Source of the DNA: JANMMJ01 sp964543235
Lineage (GTDB): Bacteria; Pseudomonadota; Alphaproteobacteria; Rhizobiales; Aestuariivirgaceae
Reading direction: 5' to 3'
Assembly (NCBI GenBank): GCA_964543235.1
Contig: CAZIXE010000013.1
Span: 1-64,000 of the forward strand
Length of the DNA stretch: 64,000 bases
The notes beneath the pieces were generated by a model, which did not search any database, had not been told where the DNA came from, and saw only the letters and a program-made list of their open reading frames with translations. Made by a program: the position numbers and the translations under genes. Positions 28,247 to 36,689 of this stretch are shown piece after piece (positions within the stretch are counted from its first letter, which is position 1; every line of letters starts with the position of its first letter).

Positions 28247-29533
28247 TCAGGCACGAGTCAGCACGGCCACGAAAAAGCCGTCGGTGCCATGCGTGGCCGG
28301 GCTCAGCAGCAGCGTCGCATCGCTGCCGTCGGCCGAGGCGGGGGGAGGACCGCCAATCGCTTCGCGCCAGGGCATTGCATAGGGGACCAGCCGGAATTCC
28401 GGATGGGCAGCCAGGAATGCGCCTAGCTGGGTGCCGTTCTCTTCGGGCAGTACCGAACATGTGATGTAGACCAGCCGGCCGCCCGCCTTCACCAGCGAGG
28501 CGGCGCGGGCCAGCACGGTGGCCTGGTCCCGCATCCGCTGCTGCAGCAGTTTCGGCGTGAGCCGCCATTTGGCATCGGGCCGGCGCCGCCAGGATCCCGA
28601 TCCCGAGCAGGGGGCGTCGACGAGCACGCAATCAAAGGGGCCGGCGGCGCGCAGCCTGTCGCCCTCATCGGCGGCAATGACCTCGATGATGCTGGCGCCC
28701 GAACGTTGAATGCGCTCGAAGATCGGGCGCAGGCGCCGGCGGTCGCTGTCATGGGCGAGGAGCCGGCCGCGGTTCTCCAGCATGGCCGCCAGGGCCAGGG
28801 TCTTGCCGCCGGCGCCGGCGCAGATGTCGGCAACCGCCTGGCCGGGTCTGACACCGCTCAGCAACGCCGCCATCTGCGAGGCGGCATCCTGAACCTCGAA
28901 CCAGCCCAGCCCATGGCAGGGTTCCACCTCGACACTGGTATTGCGGGCCTCGGGTCCCGGCGGGGCGATTCGCACGCACCAGGGCGACAGCGGCCCGGCC
29001 AGCGCGCCATAGCGGGCCAGGGCATCGAGCAGCCGGGGCCGGTCGGTCTTCAGCGTATTGGTGCGAAGATCGATGGGCGCCCGCTCGGCCAGGGCTGCCC
29101 CCTGCCGGGCTGCGTCCGCGCCGAACGCCGCCACGAAGCTTGCGGCCAGCCAGGACGGCACATCGCCATCGATGGCAACATCGCCGGTCAGCACCGGGTC
29201 GCGATCGAGGTTTCGCCGTTCCTCGTCCTGCAGCGCTCCCGGCCCATGCGGTCCGGTCATGGCGGCGGCAATCTCATCGGCCGCCTTGCGCCACTGGAAT
29301 CGCAGCGTGGCGAGCGCCAGGGCGCGGGGCTCGCCTGACTGCATATGGTGGCTTTGCGAGTTGCGCTTGCGCAAACTGTCATAGACGAGCGTGCCGATGG
29401 CGTGGCGGTCGGCAGCGCCGGCAAAGCGGTGGGCCTTGCCCCAGTCGCGCAGCGCATCGGCCGCCGGCCGGTGGCGCCTGGCGATCTCGTCGAGAATTTC
29501 GATCGCCGCAGCGCAGCGGCCGCCGAGACGCAT
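28247..29533 (-). CDS. rsmB: 16S rRNA (cytosine-C5) methyltransferase, RsmB/NOP family
   Basis: A SAM-dependent RNA m5C methyltransferase of 428 residues. An N-terminal NusB-like region (about 1-95) precedes the catalytic domain. The SAM site is VADICAGAGGKTLALAAML near 234-252. The two catalytic cysteines are Cys309 in VDAPCSGSGSW and Cys359 in YITCSVLPEEN. It follows the MAPEG gene by 3 bases in a guaB-MAPEG-rsmB unit. The family also includes RsmF and tRNA enzymes, so the exact target base is probable only. Confidence 0.9.
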   Translation of the reverse strand: MRLGGRCAAAIEILDEIARRHRPAADALRDWGKAHRFAGAADRHAIGTLVYDSLRKRNSQSHHMQSGEPRALALATLRFQWRKAADEIAAAMTGPHGPGALQDEERRNLDRDPVLTGDVAIDGDVPSWLAASFVAAFGADAARQGAALAERAPIDLRTNTLKTDRPRLLDALARYGALAGPLSPWCVRIAPPGPEARNTSVEVEPCHGLGWFEVQDAASQMAALLSGVRPGQAVADICAGAGGKTLALAAMLENRGRLLAHDSDRRRLRPIFERIQRSGASIIEVIAADEGDRLRAAGPFDCVLVDAPCSGSGSWRRRPDAKWRLTPKLLQQRMRDQATVLARAASLVKAGGRLVYITCSVLPEENGTQLGAFLAAHPEFRLVPYAMPWREAIGGPPPASADGSDATLLLSPATHGTDGFFVAVLTRA

Positions 29534-29536
29534 GGC

Positions 29537-29962
29537 TCAGCCGGTCACATAGAGCCGCAGGCCGAACCAGATCCACATGGCGAGCACGCAACCGAAGCCG
29601 GCAGCAAAGGCATAGAAGCGCCGCGCCAGGTTGTTCGAGCCCGTGTGGATCAGCGTGTGGACCAGCCTGGTGGCCACGAACATGAACGACAGCACGACAG
29701 TCGCGGCATCGGCCAGCCGGGTCGCCAGCAGCAGCGCAACGCCGGCATACCAGAGAACCGGCACCTGAAACTGGTTGTCGAAATTGTTGCCGATCTGGCG
29801 CAGCCGCGCCGGCCAGCGGCTGGTGTCGAGGGCCACCTCCGCCAGACGGACCTTGCCGCTGCGCGCCGACGCCACGCGTCCCCTGCCGAGCCTTATGCCC
29901 AGATAGCCGACCAGCGCCACATGCAGAAAGACGGGCAGCAACTGCCACTGCACAATGGTCAT
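29537..29962 (-). CDS. MAPEG family membrane protein
   Basis: A 141-residue protein with four hydrophobic segments starting MTIVQWQLLPVFLHVALVGY. The conserved NNFDNQFQVPVLWYAG, then FMFVATRLVHTLIH and GSNNLARRFYAF, match the MAPEG family (membrane-associated eicosanoid and glutathione metabolism). Bacterial members with this NQFQVPVLFY pattern have no clear enzyme activity. It sits 3 bases after guaB and 3 bases before rsmB, so it is almost certainly cotranscribed; the same order is seen in other Rhizobiales. Confidence 0.9.
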   Translation of the reverse strand: MTIVQWQLLPVFLHVALVGYLGIRLGRGRVASARSGKVRLAEVALDTSRWPARLRQIGNNFDNQFQVPVLWYAGVALLLATRLADAATVVLSFMFVATRLVHTLIHTGSNNLARRFYAFAAGFGCVLAMWIWFGLRLYVTG

Positions 29963-29965
29963 GGC

Positions 29966-31438
29966 TCAGGAAGTCTGGCGCTGGTAGTTGGGAGCTTCGC
30001 GGGTGATCATGACGTCATGGACGTGGCTTTCGCGCATTCCGGCACCGGTGATGCGGATGAATTCGACGCGGCGCTGCAGTTCCGCGATGTCGGCGGCGCC
30101 GACATAGCCCATGGCGGCCCGAAGCCCGCCCACCAGTTGATGGACGACGCCGGCAACCGGCCCCTTGTAGGCCACCTGCCCTTCGATCCCTTCGGGCACC
30201 AGTTTGAGATTGTCGCGCACCTCCTGCTGGAAATAGCGGTCGGCGGAGCCGCGCGCCATGGCGCCCACCGAGCCCATGCCGCGATAGGATTTGTAGCTGC
30301 GGCCCTGATAGAGGAACACTTCGCCCGGGCTTTCATCAGTGCCGGCCAGAAGCGAACCCACCATGGCCACACTGGCGCCGGCGGCGATGGCCTTGGCCAG
30401 GTCGCCCGAGTACTTGATGCCGCCGTCGGCGATCACCGGCACGTCGGATTTGTCGGCGACGCCAGCACATTCCATGATGGCCGAGAGTTGCGGCACGCCG
30501 ACCCCCGCCACGACTCGCGTCGTGCAGATCGACCCCGGACCGATCCCGACCTTGATGGCATCGGCGCCGGCATCGATCAGGGCGCGGGCGGCATCGGCGG
30601 TGGCGATGTTGCCGGCAATGATCTGCACCTTGTTGGACAGTTTCTTGATGCGCTTCACTTGGTCGATCACGTGGACGGAATGGCCATGGGCGGTGTCCAC
30701 GACAATGAGGTCGGCGCCGGCATCGATGAGACTTTCGGCGCGGGCAAAGCCGGCATCGCCGGTGCCGGTGGCGGCGGCCACGCGCAGCCGGCCCTGCTCG
30801 TCCTTGGCGGCGCCGGGATGGTGTTCGGCCTTCTCCATGTCGGTGACGGTGATGAGGCCAACACACTTGAAATCCTCGTCGACGACGATCAGCTTTTCGA
30901 TCCGGTACTTGTGAAGCAGGCGCCGGGCCTCGTCGCGGTCCACGCCCTCGCGCACGGTGACGAGGTTCTCGCGAGTCATCAGGTCCGAGACCCTGGCGGT
31001 GGGATCGGTGGCAAAGCGGACGTCGCGATTGGTGATGATGCCGACCAGCGTGCCATCGGAACTGACCACGGGAATCCCCGAAATCCTGTGCTGCTCCTTG
31101 AGCCGCATCACGTCGGCAAGCGTCGCGTCAGGGCTGATGGTCACGGGATTGACCACCATGCCGGACTCGAAGCGCTTGACGCGGCGAACATGCTCTGCCT
31201 GTTCCTGCGGGCTCAAATTCTTGTGGATGACGCCAAGCCCACCGGCCTGGGCCATGGCGATGGCGAGGCCCGCCTCGGTGACCGTGTCCATGGCGGCGGA
31301 GATGATGGGGATAGACAAGTTGATGCCGCGGGTGATCCGGGTGGCCGTCGAGACCTGCGCCGGCAGGACGGCGGAGGCGCCCGGTTTCATGAGAACGTCG
31401 TCAAAGGTCAAATATTCTGGGATCTGGCGCGGCGCCAT
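29966..31438 (-). CDS. guaB: Inosine-5'-monophosphate dehydrogenase
   Basis: GuaB oxidises IMP to XMP with NAD+, the committed step of guanine nucleotide synthesis. The ATG at 31438 (490 residues, AAAGG upstream) is preferred over an in-frame TTG three codons earlier. The barrel begins YLTFDDVLMKPG. Two CBS domains occupy roughly residues 95-210. The catalytic loop GIGPGSICTTRVVAGVG carries Cys305. Together with purF upstream it gives two purine-synthesis genes in the window. It heads the guaB-MAPEG-rsmB unit. Confidence 0.98.
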   Translation of the reverse strand: MAPRQIPEYLTFDDVLMKPGASAVLPAQVSTATRITRGINLSIPIISAAMDTVTEAGLAIAMAQAGGLGVIHKNLSPQEQAEHVRRVKRFESGMVVNPVTISPDATLADVMRLKEQHRISGIPVVSSDGTLVGIITNRDVRFATDPTARVSDLMTRENLVTVREGVDRDEARRLLHKYRIEKLIVVDEDFKCVGLITVTDMEKAEHHPGAAKDEQGRLRVAAATGTGDAGFARAESLIDAGADLIVVDTAHGHSVHVIDQVKRIKKLSNKVQIIAGNIATADAARALIDAGADAIKVGIGPGSICTTRVVAGVGVPQLSAIMECAGVADKSDVPVIADGGIKYSGDLAKAIAAGASVAMVGSLLAGTDESPGEVFLYQGRSYKSYRGMGSVGAMARGSADRYFQQEVRDNLKLVPEGIEGQVAYKGPVAGVVHQLVGGLRAAMGYVGAADIAELQRRVEFIRITGAGMRESHVHDVMITREAPNYQRQTS

Positions 31439-31551
31439 GGCGGCCAACCTTTCGTGGGCGGTTATCGGAGCAAAGACTCGAGGTTGGCGGCTGTCCTTAA
31501 CACCTGCCGGACGGTGCGGGCAAGCGGCGCGTGCCGGACGAGTTCCATCGG

Positions 31552-32256
31552 TCAGGCCGCCGTAGCCCTGAACCCCACGGCCAGGACGAAGAGCTCGGCG
31601 CTGTCATCGCGGCTGGCCTTGGGTTTCACATGTCGCACCGAGGCAAAATCGCGCTTCATCAGTTTGAGGATGTCGCCTTCGGTGCCGCCGCGCAGCACCT
31701 TGGCGAGAAACACCCCGCCTGGCCTGAGAACCGTGCGCGCAAAATCATAGGCCGCCTCGGCCAGCGCCATGATCTGCAAATGATCGGTCTGGCGGTGGCC
31801 GGTCGCATGGGCGGCCATGTCGGAGATCACCGCATCGGCCTTCTCGCCGCCGAGCGCCGCGACGAGAGCGGCGGGAGCATCAGCGTCGTAAAAGTCCTTG
31901 TGCAGGATGGTGACGCCGGGGATCGGCTCCATGCCGTGCATGTCGATCGCCACCACCCTGCCCTGGCCTTCGACCGAGCGGACACGTTGTGCGGCGACCT
32001 GCGACCAGCCGCCGGGGGCAGCGCCGAGATCGACGATCTTCATGCCGGGCTTGAGGAAGCGGTACCGGTCGTCGATTTCAATCAGCTTGAAGGCGGCGCG
32101 CGAGCGATAGCCCTGGCGGCGCGCCTCGGCCACGTAGGGGTCGTTGAGCTGCCGCTCCAGCCAGGCCTTCTGCGAGGGCGTCCTGCCCTTGCCGGTCCTG
32201 ACCCGGACCTTGAGGCGGCGCGGATCGCCGATCGAGGAGCGCCCGGGCCGGCTCAT
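31552..32256 (-). CDS. rlmE: 23S rRNA (uridine-2'-O)-methyltransferase
   Basis: RlmE (FtsJ/RrmJ) methylates the ribose of U2552 in the 23S A-loop at a late stage of 50S assembly. The 234-residue protein has the K-D-K-E family residues: Lys in RAAFKLIEID, Asp in VISDMAAHATGHRQTDH and Lys in FLAKVLRGG. The SAM site is IVDLGAAPGGWSQVAAQRV. A basic 30-residue N-terminus precedes the domain. Its start overlaps the ppx stop by 4 bases, so the two are translationally coupled. Confidence 0.96.
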   Translation of the reverse strand: MSRPGRSSIGDPRRLKVRVRTGKGRTPSQKAWLERQLNDPYVAEARRQGYRSRAAFKLIEIDDRYRFLKPGMKIVDLGAAPGGWSQVAAQRVRSVEGQGRVVAIDMHGMEPIPGVTILHKDFYDADAPAALVAALGGEKADAVISDMAAHATGHRQTDHLQIMALAEAAYDFARTVLRPGGVFLAKVLRGGTEGDILKLMKRDFASVRHVKPKASRDDSAELFVLAVGFRATAA

Positions 32257-33383
32257 CCGGCGCTCCCGTAGACGCCATCATCCTGCATCATCAGGGTCAG
32301 GATGCCTTCGCGCAGGCCGCGGTCGGCCACGCGGATGCGCGGCGAGGGAAAGATGGCGCGGATCTCCTCCAGAATGGCGCAGCCCGCCAGCACCAGATCG
32401 GCACGGTCCTTGCCGATGCAGGGATGGGCGGCGCGCTCGGCGAATGACAGGCCCAGGAGCTTCTCGGTCACCTCGCCAACCCGGTCGCTGACCAGCCAGC
32501 AGCCGTCGACGCGCGAGCGGTCATAACGGCGCAGGCCAAGCTGTACACCGGCAATGGTCGTCACCGTGCCCGATGTGCCGAGCAGATGATCGGGCAGCCG
32601 GTCGATGCCGGTCCGGGCTTTCACCTCCGCCGCAAAGTCGAGAAGCGGCTGCTGCAGCGACTGGCGCATTTCGGCAAAGGCCTCGCGCGTTACATCGGCG
32701 CCACCAAAGCGCTCGGAGATGGTGACGACGCCGGCCGCCAGCGAGGTCCAGGCCGCGATGTCCCAGCGCCCATCGTTCTTGGCCAGCCACATGAGCTCGG
32801 TCGAGCCGCCGCCAATGTCGAAGACGAGACAGCTTTCGGCAGCCGCATCGACCAAGGGGGCAGCGCCGGTGGCGGCGAGCTGGGCTTCGGTCTCGCGGTC
32901 GATGACTTCGAGCACGAGGCCGGTTTCCTCGGTCACCCGGGCTATGAACTCGGCGCCGTTCTGGGCGCGCCGGCAGGCCTCGGTGGCAACGAGGCGGCGT
33001 CTCGCGACCTTGCGCCACGTCAGCTTATTGGCGCAGACCCGCAAAGCCTCGATGGTCCGGGCCATGGCGGCGTCATCGAGACGGCCGCTGCGGCTCAACC
33101 CCTCGCCCAGCCTGACAATGCGGGAAAAGGCGTCCGTCACCACAAAACCGCCTTCGGCCGGCGTGGCGATCAGCAATCTACAGTTGTTAGTTCCGAGATC
33201 AACCGCCCCGTACAGCGGCTCATGCGGCAGCCCCTCTCGACCTGTGGTCGCAGAGCGGGCACCGGCATGCTTGCGCTCAGAGCCGGAAGCCAGCCGGCCA
33301 TGCGAGGCATCCACGTCGAATAGCTTTCCGGTGGACCCCAAACACCGCGGGCAAACCGCGCCGGTGTTTCCGATCCCCCTCAA
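32253..33383 (-). CDS. ppx: Exopolyphosphatase / guanosine pentaphosphatase (Ppx/GppA)
   Basis: An actin/Hsp70-fold phosphatase acting on polyphosphate or pppGpp. The core begins YGAVDLGTNNCRLLIATP near residue 58; VRLGEGLSRSGRL, LVFDIGGGSTELMWL and GTSGTVTTIAG complete the phosphate-binding loops. The long basic N-terminal head is common in Rhizobiales members. The start is uncertain: the frame opens at TTG 33383 (376 residues), but GTG 33314 has a better upstream GGAAAG and would give 353. It is about one domain shorter than E. coli Ppx. rlmE overlaps it by 4 bases. Confidence 0.92.
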   Translation of the reverse strand: MRGIGNTGAVCPRCLGSTGKLFDVDASHGRLASGSERKHAGARSATTGREGLPHEPLYGAVDLGTNNCRLLIATPAEGGFVVTDAFSRIVRLGEGLSRSGRLDDAAMARTIEALRVCANKLTWRKVARRRLVATEACRRAQNGAEFIARVTEETGLVLEVIDRETEAQLAATGAAPLVDAAAESCLVFDIGGGSTELMWLAKNDGRWDIAAWTSLAAGVVTISERFGGADVTREAFAEMRQSLQQPLLDFAAEVKARTGIDRLPDHLLGTSGTVTTIAGVQLGLRRYDRSRVDGCWLVSDRVGEVTEKLLGLSFAERAAHPCIGKDRADLVLAGCAILEEIRAIFPSPRIRVADRGLREGILTLMMQDDGVYGSAG

Positions 33384-33517
33384 ATACTTGCGTTAAATGA
33401 AGCTTAGCAGCTTTGCGACAGTTCCGCAAAGTTTGCGCATAAACGATTCAACCCAAGCCATGGTGTTAACTGCTCCTTATCGGGTTTCTTGCAACAGTGC
33501 AGGCTCAGGGGCGGAGC

Positions 33518-34411
33518 ATGAGAACTTTCGGTCCACGCTGGTTCAAGGATGGAACGTTGATGGCGGAGTTTTCCGACTCCTTCGGCCATGCCATCGCCCG
33601 GCAGAAGCAGACACTGGCGCTCAATGCCGCCAAGGTTGAAGCCGAACTCGCTTCCAAGGCCAAGTCGGAGTTCATCGCCAACATGAGCCATGAGCTCAGG
33701 ACGCCGCTCAACGCAATCCTGGGTTTTTCCGACATGCTGATGATGCTCAAGGAAGCCGAGCCTGAGAAGGTTCACCAGTATGCCGGCTTCATCAAGCAGG
33801 CGGCGGATCACCTGCTGTCGCTGATCAACGGCATTCTCGACGTCTCGAAAATCCAGGCCGGCAAGCTCACCGTCGACTGCGAGCCCTTCGACGTCACCAG
33901 GGTGCTCGATTCCTGCATGCTGATCCTGGCCGCCAAGGCCAAGGACAAGACCATCGAACTCACCAGCGACGTGCAGGCGGATCTGCCGAAGCTCTTTGCC
34001 GATCCGCTGCGGGTCAAGCAGATCCTCATCAACATCCTCGGCAACGCCATCAAGTTCACACCGGAGGGCGGGCGCGTCCATGTCAAGGTCGATATCGGCG
34101 CGCGCGGCTTCCTGTCGATCGCGGTGACGGATACCGGTGTCGGCATGTCGCCCCAGGACGTGGATACGGCCATGCGGCCATTCGGCCAGGTCGATTCCGG
34201 CTTCAACAAGAAGCATGAGGGCACGGGGCTGGGCCTGCCCATATCCTATGCGCTGGCCCGGCTGCATGGCGGGAACCTCACGGTCGAATCGGAAAAGGGC
34301 ACGGGGACGCGCGTCACCGTGCTGCTGCCCGTGCATGTGCCGTCGGGCAGCCTGCAGCCGCCACTGCATCAACCCATTCCCGCCGCGCCGGCGCGGCCCA
34401 CCCAACATTAG
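33518..34411 (+). CDS. Soluble orphan sensor histidine kinase
   Basis: From ATG 33518 (AGGGGCGGAGC upstream) it is 297 residues. It has no membrane helix or recognisable sensor domain, only a short N-terminal helical stretch. HisKA with the phospho-accepting His is in ANMSHELRTPLNAILGFSDM (about 57-76). The HATPase domain shows the N box INILGNAIKFTPEGG, VTDTGVGMS and GTGLGLPISYAL. The H-box wording is typical of the alphaproteobacterial PleC/DivJ-like group. No response regulator is adjacent. A HerA-like ATPase gene starts 15 bases downstream, so the two are probably cotranscribed. Confidence 0.92.
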   Translation: MRTFGPRWFKDGTLMAEFSDSFGHAIARQKQTLALNAAKVEAELASKAKSEFIANMSHELRTPLNAILGFSDMLMMLKEAEPEKVHQYAGFIKQAADHLLSLINGILDVSKIQAGKLTVDCEPFDVTRVLDSCMLILAAKAKDKTIELTSDVQADLPKLFADPLRVKQILINILGNAIKFTPEGGRVHVKVDIGARGFLSIAVTDTGVGMSPQDVDTAMRPFGQVDSGFNKKHEGTGLGLPISYALARLHGGNLTVESEKGTGTRVTVLLPVHVPSGSLQPPLHQPIPAAPARPTQH

Positions 34412-34426
34412 GAGCGCACAGTCAGC

Positions 34427-36391
34427 ATGCTGGCACAACAGCCCTCACGCGGCGGCTCGACGGTCCCGGAACTCAACAGCCTGGAGCGGCTGGGACGCAT
34501 CGTTGCGGTGACCGGCGCGCACTCCATCATCCTGCTTGACGCGGTCGACGAGATGCGCGGCGGGCCGTCGCACAACAGCCCGGAAATCGGCACGCTGCTC
34601 AAGGTCGACACACCCACGTCGATCACGCTGGCGCTGGTGTCGGCGCTGAGTTCGCCGATGCCGTCGCACAGCCAGAACGAACAGGAACTGCGCATCGTCG
34701 AGGTCGAGTTCATCGGCGAGCTGCCCAAGGACGAGGCAGGGCGGCCCAAGCAGTTCCGGCGCGGCATTTCAGTCTACCCCTCGCTCGGCAACATCGTGTT
34801 CCGCGCCAACAAGGAAGAGCTGGCAAAAGCCTATGCCTGCGATACCGACACGTCGATCCGCATCGGCCACATCCAGCAGGACCCGACCATCCCGGCGATG
34901 GTCAAGATCGACGAGATGCTGGGCAAGCATTTCGCGGTTTTGGGCACCACCGGAACCGGCAAGTCCTGCTCGGTGGCGCTGATCCTGCGGCGCATTCTGG
35001 AGAAGAACCCGCTCGCCCATATCCTGCTGCTCGACGTCCATCGCGAGTACTCGCAGTCGTTCAAGCAGTGGGCGGAGATCATCACGCCCGACAACATGCA
35101 GCTGCCGTTCTGGCTGCTCAACTTCGACGAGGCGGTGGAAATCCTGATCGGCAGCCAGGCCAACCGCGAGGCCGACATCGAGGTGCTGCGCGAACTGATC
35201 CCCATCGCCAAGCAGCGCTACATGGCGAACCAGCGCAAGGACCGGGCCAACATGCTGCGCACGGCGCCGGGACTCGACAATTCCAACATCGGCGTCGATA
35301 CGCCGATCCCCTACCGCACCTCCGACCTGATCGGCATTCTCGAGGAGTATATCGGCAAGCTCGATCTCAAGGGGGAACTCGCGCCCTACAAGCGGCTCAA
35401 GTCGCGCATCGAGACGATCAGCCGCGATCCCCGCTATGCCTTCATGTTCGGCAGCCTGACGGTGCAGGATACCATGGCCCAGGTGCTGGGCCGGCTGTTC
35501 CGCGTGCCGGTGGCCGGCAAGCCCATCGCCATCCTTGAACTGGGCGGCCTCCCCTCCGAAATCATCAATGTGTGCGTATCAGTGCTGGCGAGGCTCGCCT
35601 TCGACTTCGGAGTGTGGAGTGCGGGCCGGGTGCCGATCACCTTCGTGTGCGAGGAAGCGCACCGCTACGTGCCGCTCGACAAGACGCTGGGCTTCGAGCC
35701 CACCAAGCGGGCCCTGTCGCGCATCGCCAAGGAGGGCCGCAAATACGGGGTGTCGCTGTGCATCGTGACCCAGCGCCCGGCGGAACTCGACCCGACGATC
35801 CTGTCGCAGTGCAACACCATCTTCTCGCTCCGCCTGACCAATGAGCGCGACCAGGAAATCCTCAAGGCGGGCATTTCCGACGCCGCGGCGAGCCTGCTTG
35901 AATTCATGCCGACCATGGGGACGGGCGAGGCGATCACCTTCGGCGAGGGGGTGGCCCTGCCCACGCGCATCAAGTTCGACATGCTGCCGGCCGCCGAATC
36001 GCCCAAGAGCAACACGGCGTCGTTCACCGAGAACTGGTCCAAGGACCTGCCCGATGACGGTTTCCTGCAGGAGGTGGTGAACCGCTGGCGGGCGCAGACC
36101 TTCAACCCGGCCAGCGCCGACTACACGCTGGACACGCCGGCCGCAGGACAGCCTGCCGCGCCGCCACCACCACCCGCCGCGGGTGCCGGGGGGGCACTGT
36201 TCACCAACCCGCCGGCCGGCGCGCCGCCGGCACAGCCAAGTCTGCGCCGGTTGCAGCCGCTGGGCGGACCCAACCCCTTGCAGCGCGGTGCTCCACCGCC
36301 ACCACCGCAGCCCGCCGCCGCGCCCCCGCCGGCCGCGCCCAGCAATGCCTCGCAGAGCCTCGCCAGCCTGATCAAGCAGTTCCGCGGCTGA
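34427..36391 (+). CDS. HerA-like (DUF87) hexameric ATPase
   Basis: A 654-residue FtsK-HerA superfamily ATPase. A beta-barrel-like N-terminus (LNSLERLGRIVAVTGAHSII) precedes Walker A LGTTGTGKSCSVA (GTTGTGKS at 173-180). LLLDVHREYS, the Walker B region VPITFVCEEAHRYVPLD and VSLCIVTQRPAELDPTILSQ follow. HerA proteins translocate DNA, often with NurA nuclease or in defence systems. No NurA, SIR2 or other partner lies nearby, so this is probably the stand-alone housekeeping type. The last 95 residues are Pro/Ala-rich and likely disordered. Confidence 0.88.
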   Translation: MLAQQPSRGGSTVPELNSLERLGRIVAVTGAHSIILLDAVDEMRGGPSHNSPEIGTLLKVDTPTSITLALVSALSSPMPSHSQNEQELRIVEVEFIGELPKDEAGRPKQFRRGISVYPSLGNIVFRANKEELAKAYACDTDTSIRIGHIQQDPTIPAMVKIDEMLGKHFAVLGTTGTGKSCSVALILRRILEKNPLAHILLLDVHREYSQSFKQWAEIITPDNMQLPFWLLNFDEAVEILIGSQANREADIEVLRELIPIAKQRYMANQRKDRANMLRTAPGLDNSNIGVDTPIPYRTSDLIGILEEYIGKLDLKGELAPYKRLKSRIETISRDPRYAFMFGSLTVQDTMAQVLGRLFRVPVAGKPIAILELGGLPSEIINVCVSVLARLAFDFGVWSAGRVPITFVCEEAHRYVPLDKTLGFEPTKRALSRIAKEGRKYGVSLCIVTQRPAELDPTILSQCNTIFSLRLTNERDQEILKAGISDAAASLLEFMPTMGTGEAITFGEGVALPTRIKFDMLPAAESPKSNTASFTENWSKDLPDDGFLQEVVNRWRAQTFNPASADYTLDTPAAGQPAAPPPPPAAGAGGALFTNPPAGAPPAQPSLRRLQPLGGPNPLQRGAPPPPPQPAAAPPPAAPSNASQSLASLIKQFRG

Positions 36392-36586
36392 TCCGGCGCG
36401 GCGCGCCCGAAGGTTTCCAAACTGTTCGTGGTAGGCTGGCAGCCGGGCCAAGTCGTTCCCGATTGCCCGCCGAATAATCTGCCGCTTGGATCCAGGCTCC
36501 GGTTTATCTTGGAAGATTTTCCTTAGCACACGCGGGCAATACCAATGGCGTCCCGGTCACCGCTATTAACTTTAATCTGTTCTATT

Positions 36587-36615
36587 TTGAGACAATTTTG
36601 CCTCGGATGTTAAGA
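36587..36615 (+). promoter_or_regulatory. Candidate sigma70 promoter for the RTX gene at 36690
   Basis: TTGAGA (36587-36592), 17-base spacer, TTAAGA (36610-36615), in an AT-rich part of the 298-base gap after the HerA-like gene. A GAGGC/GCCTC hairpin lies in the predicted leader near 36632. Nothing else in this gap looks coding. Confidence 0.35.
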
Positions 36616-36689
36616 ATTACTCAGGCCGAGGCTTCGCCTCCGCCCGTCAGCTCAACCTAACCTGTCCATCCGAGAAGGGAGATTGCCGC

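Noticed and set aside
34427..36391. HerA-based anti-phage defence system
   Set aside because: No NurA, SIR2, DUF4297 or other effector gene is adjacent, and the gene lies among housekeeping genes.
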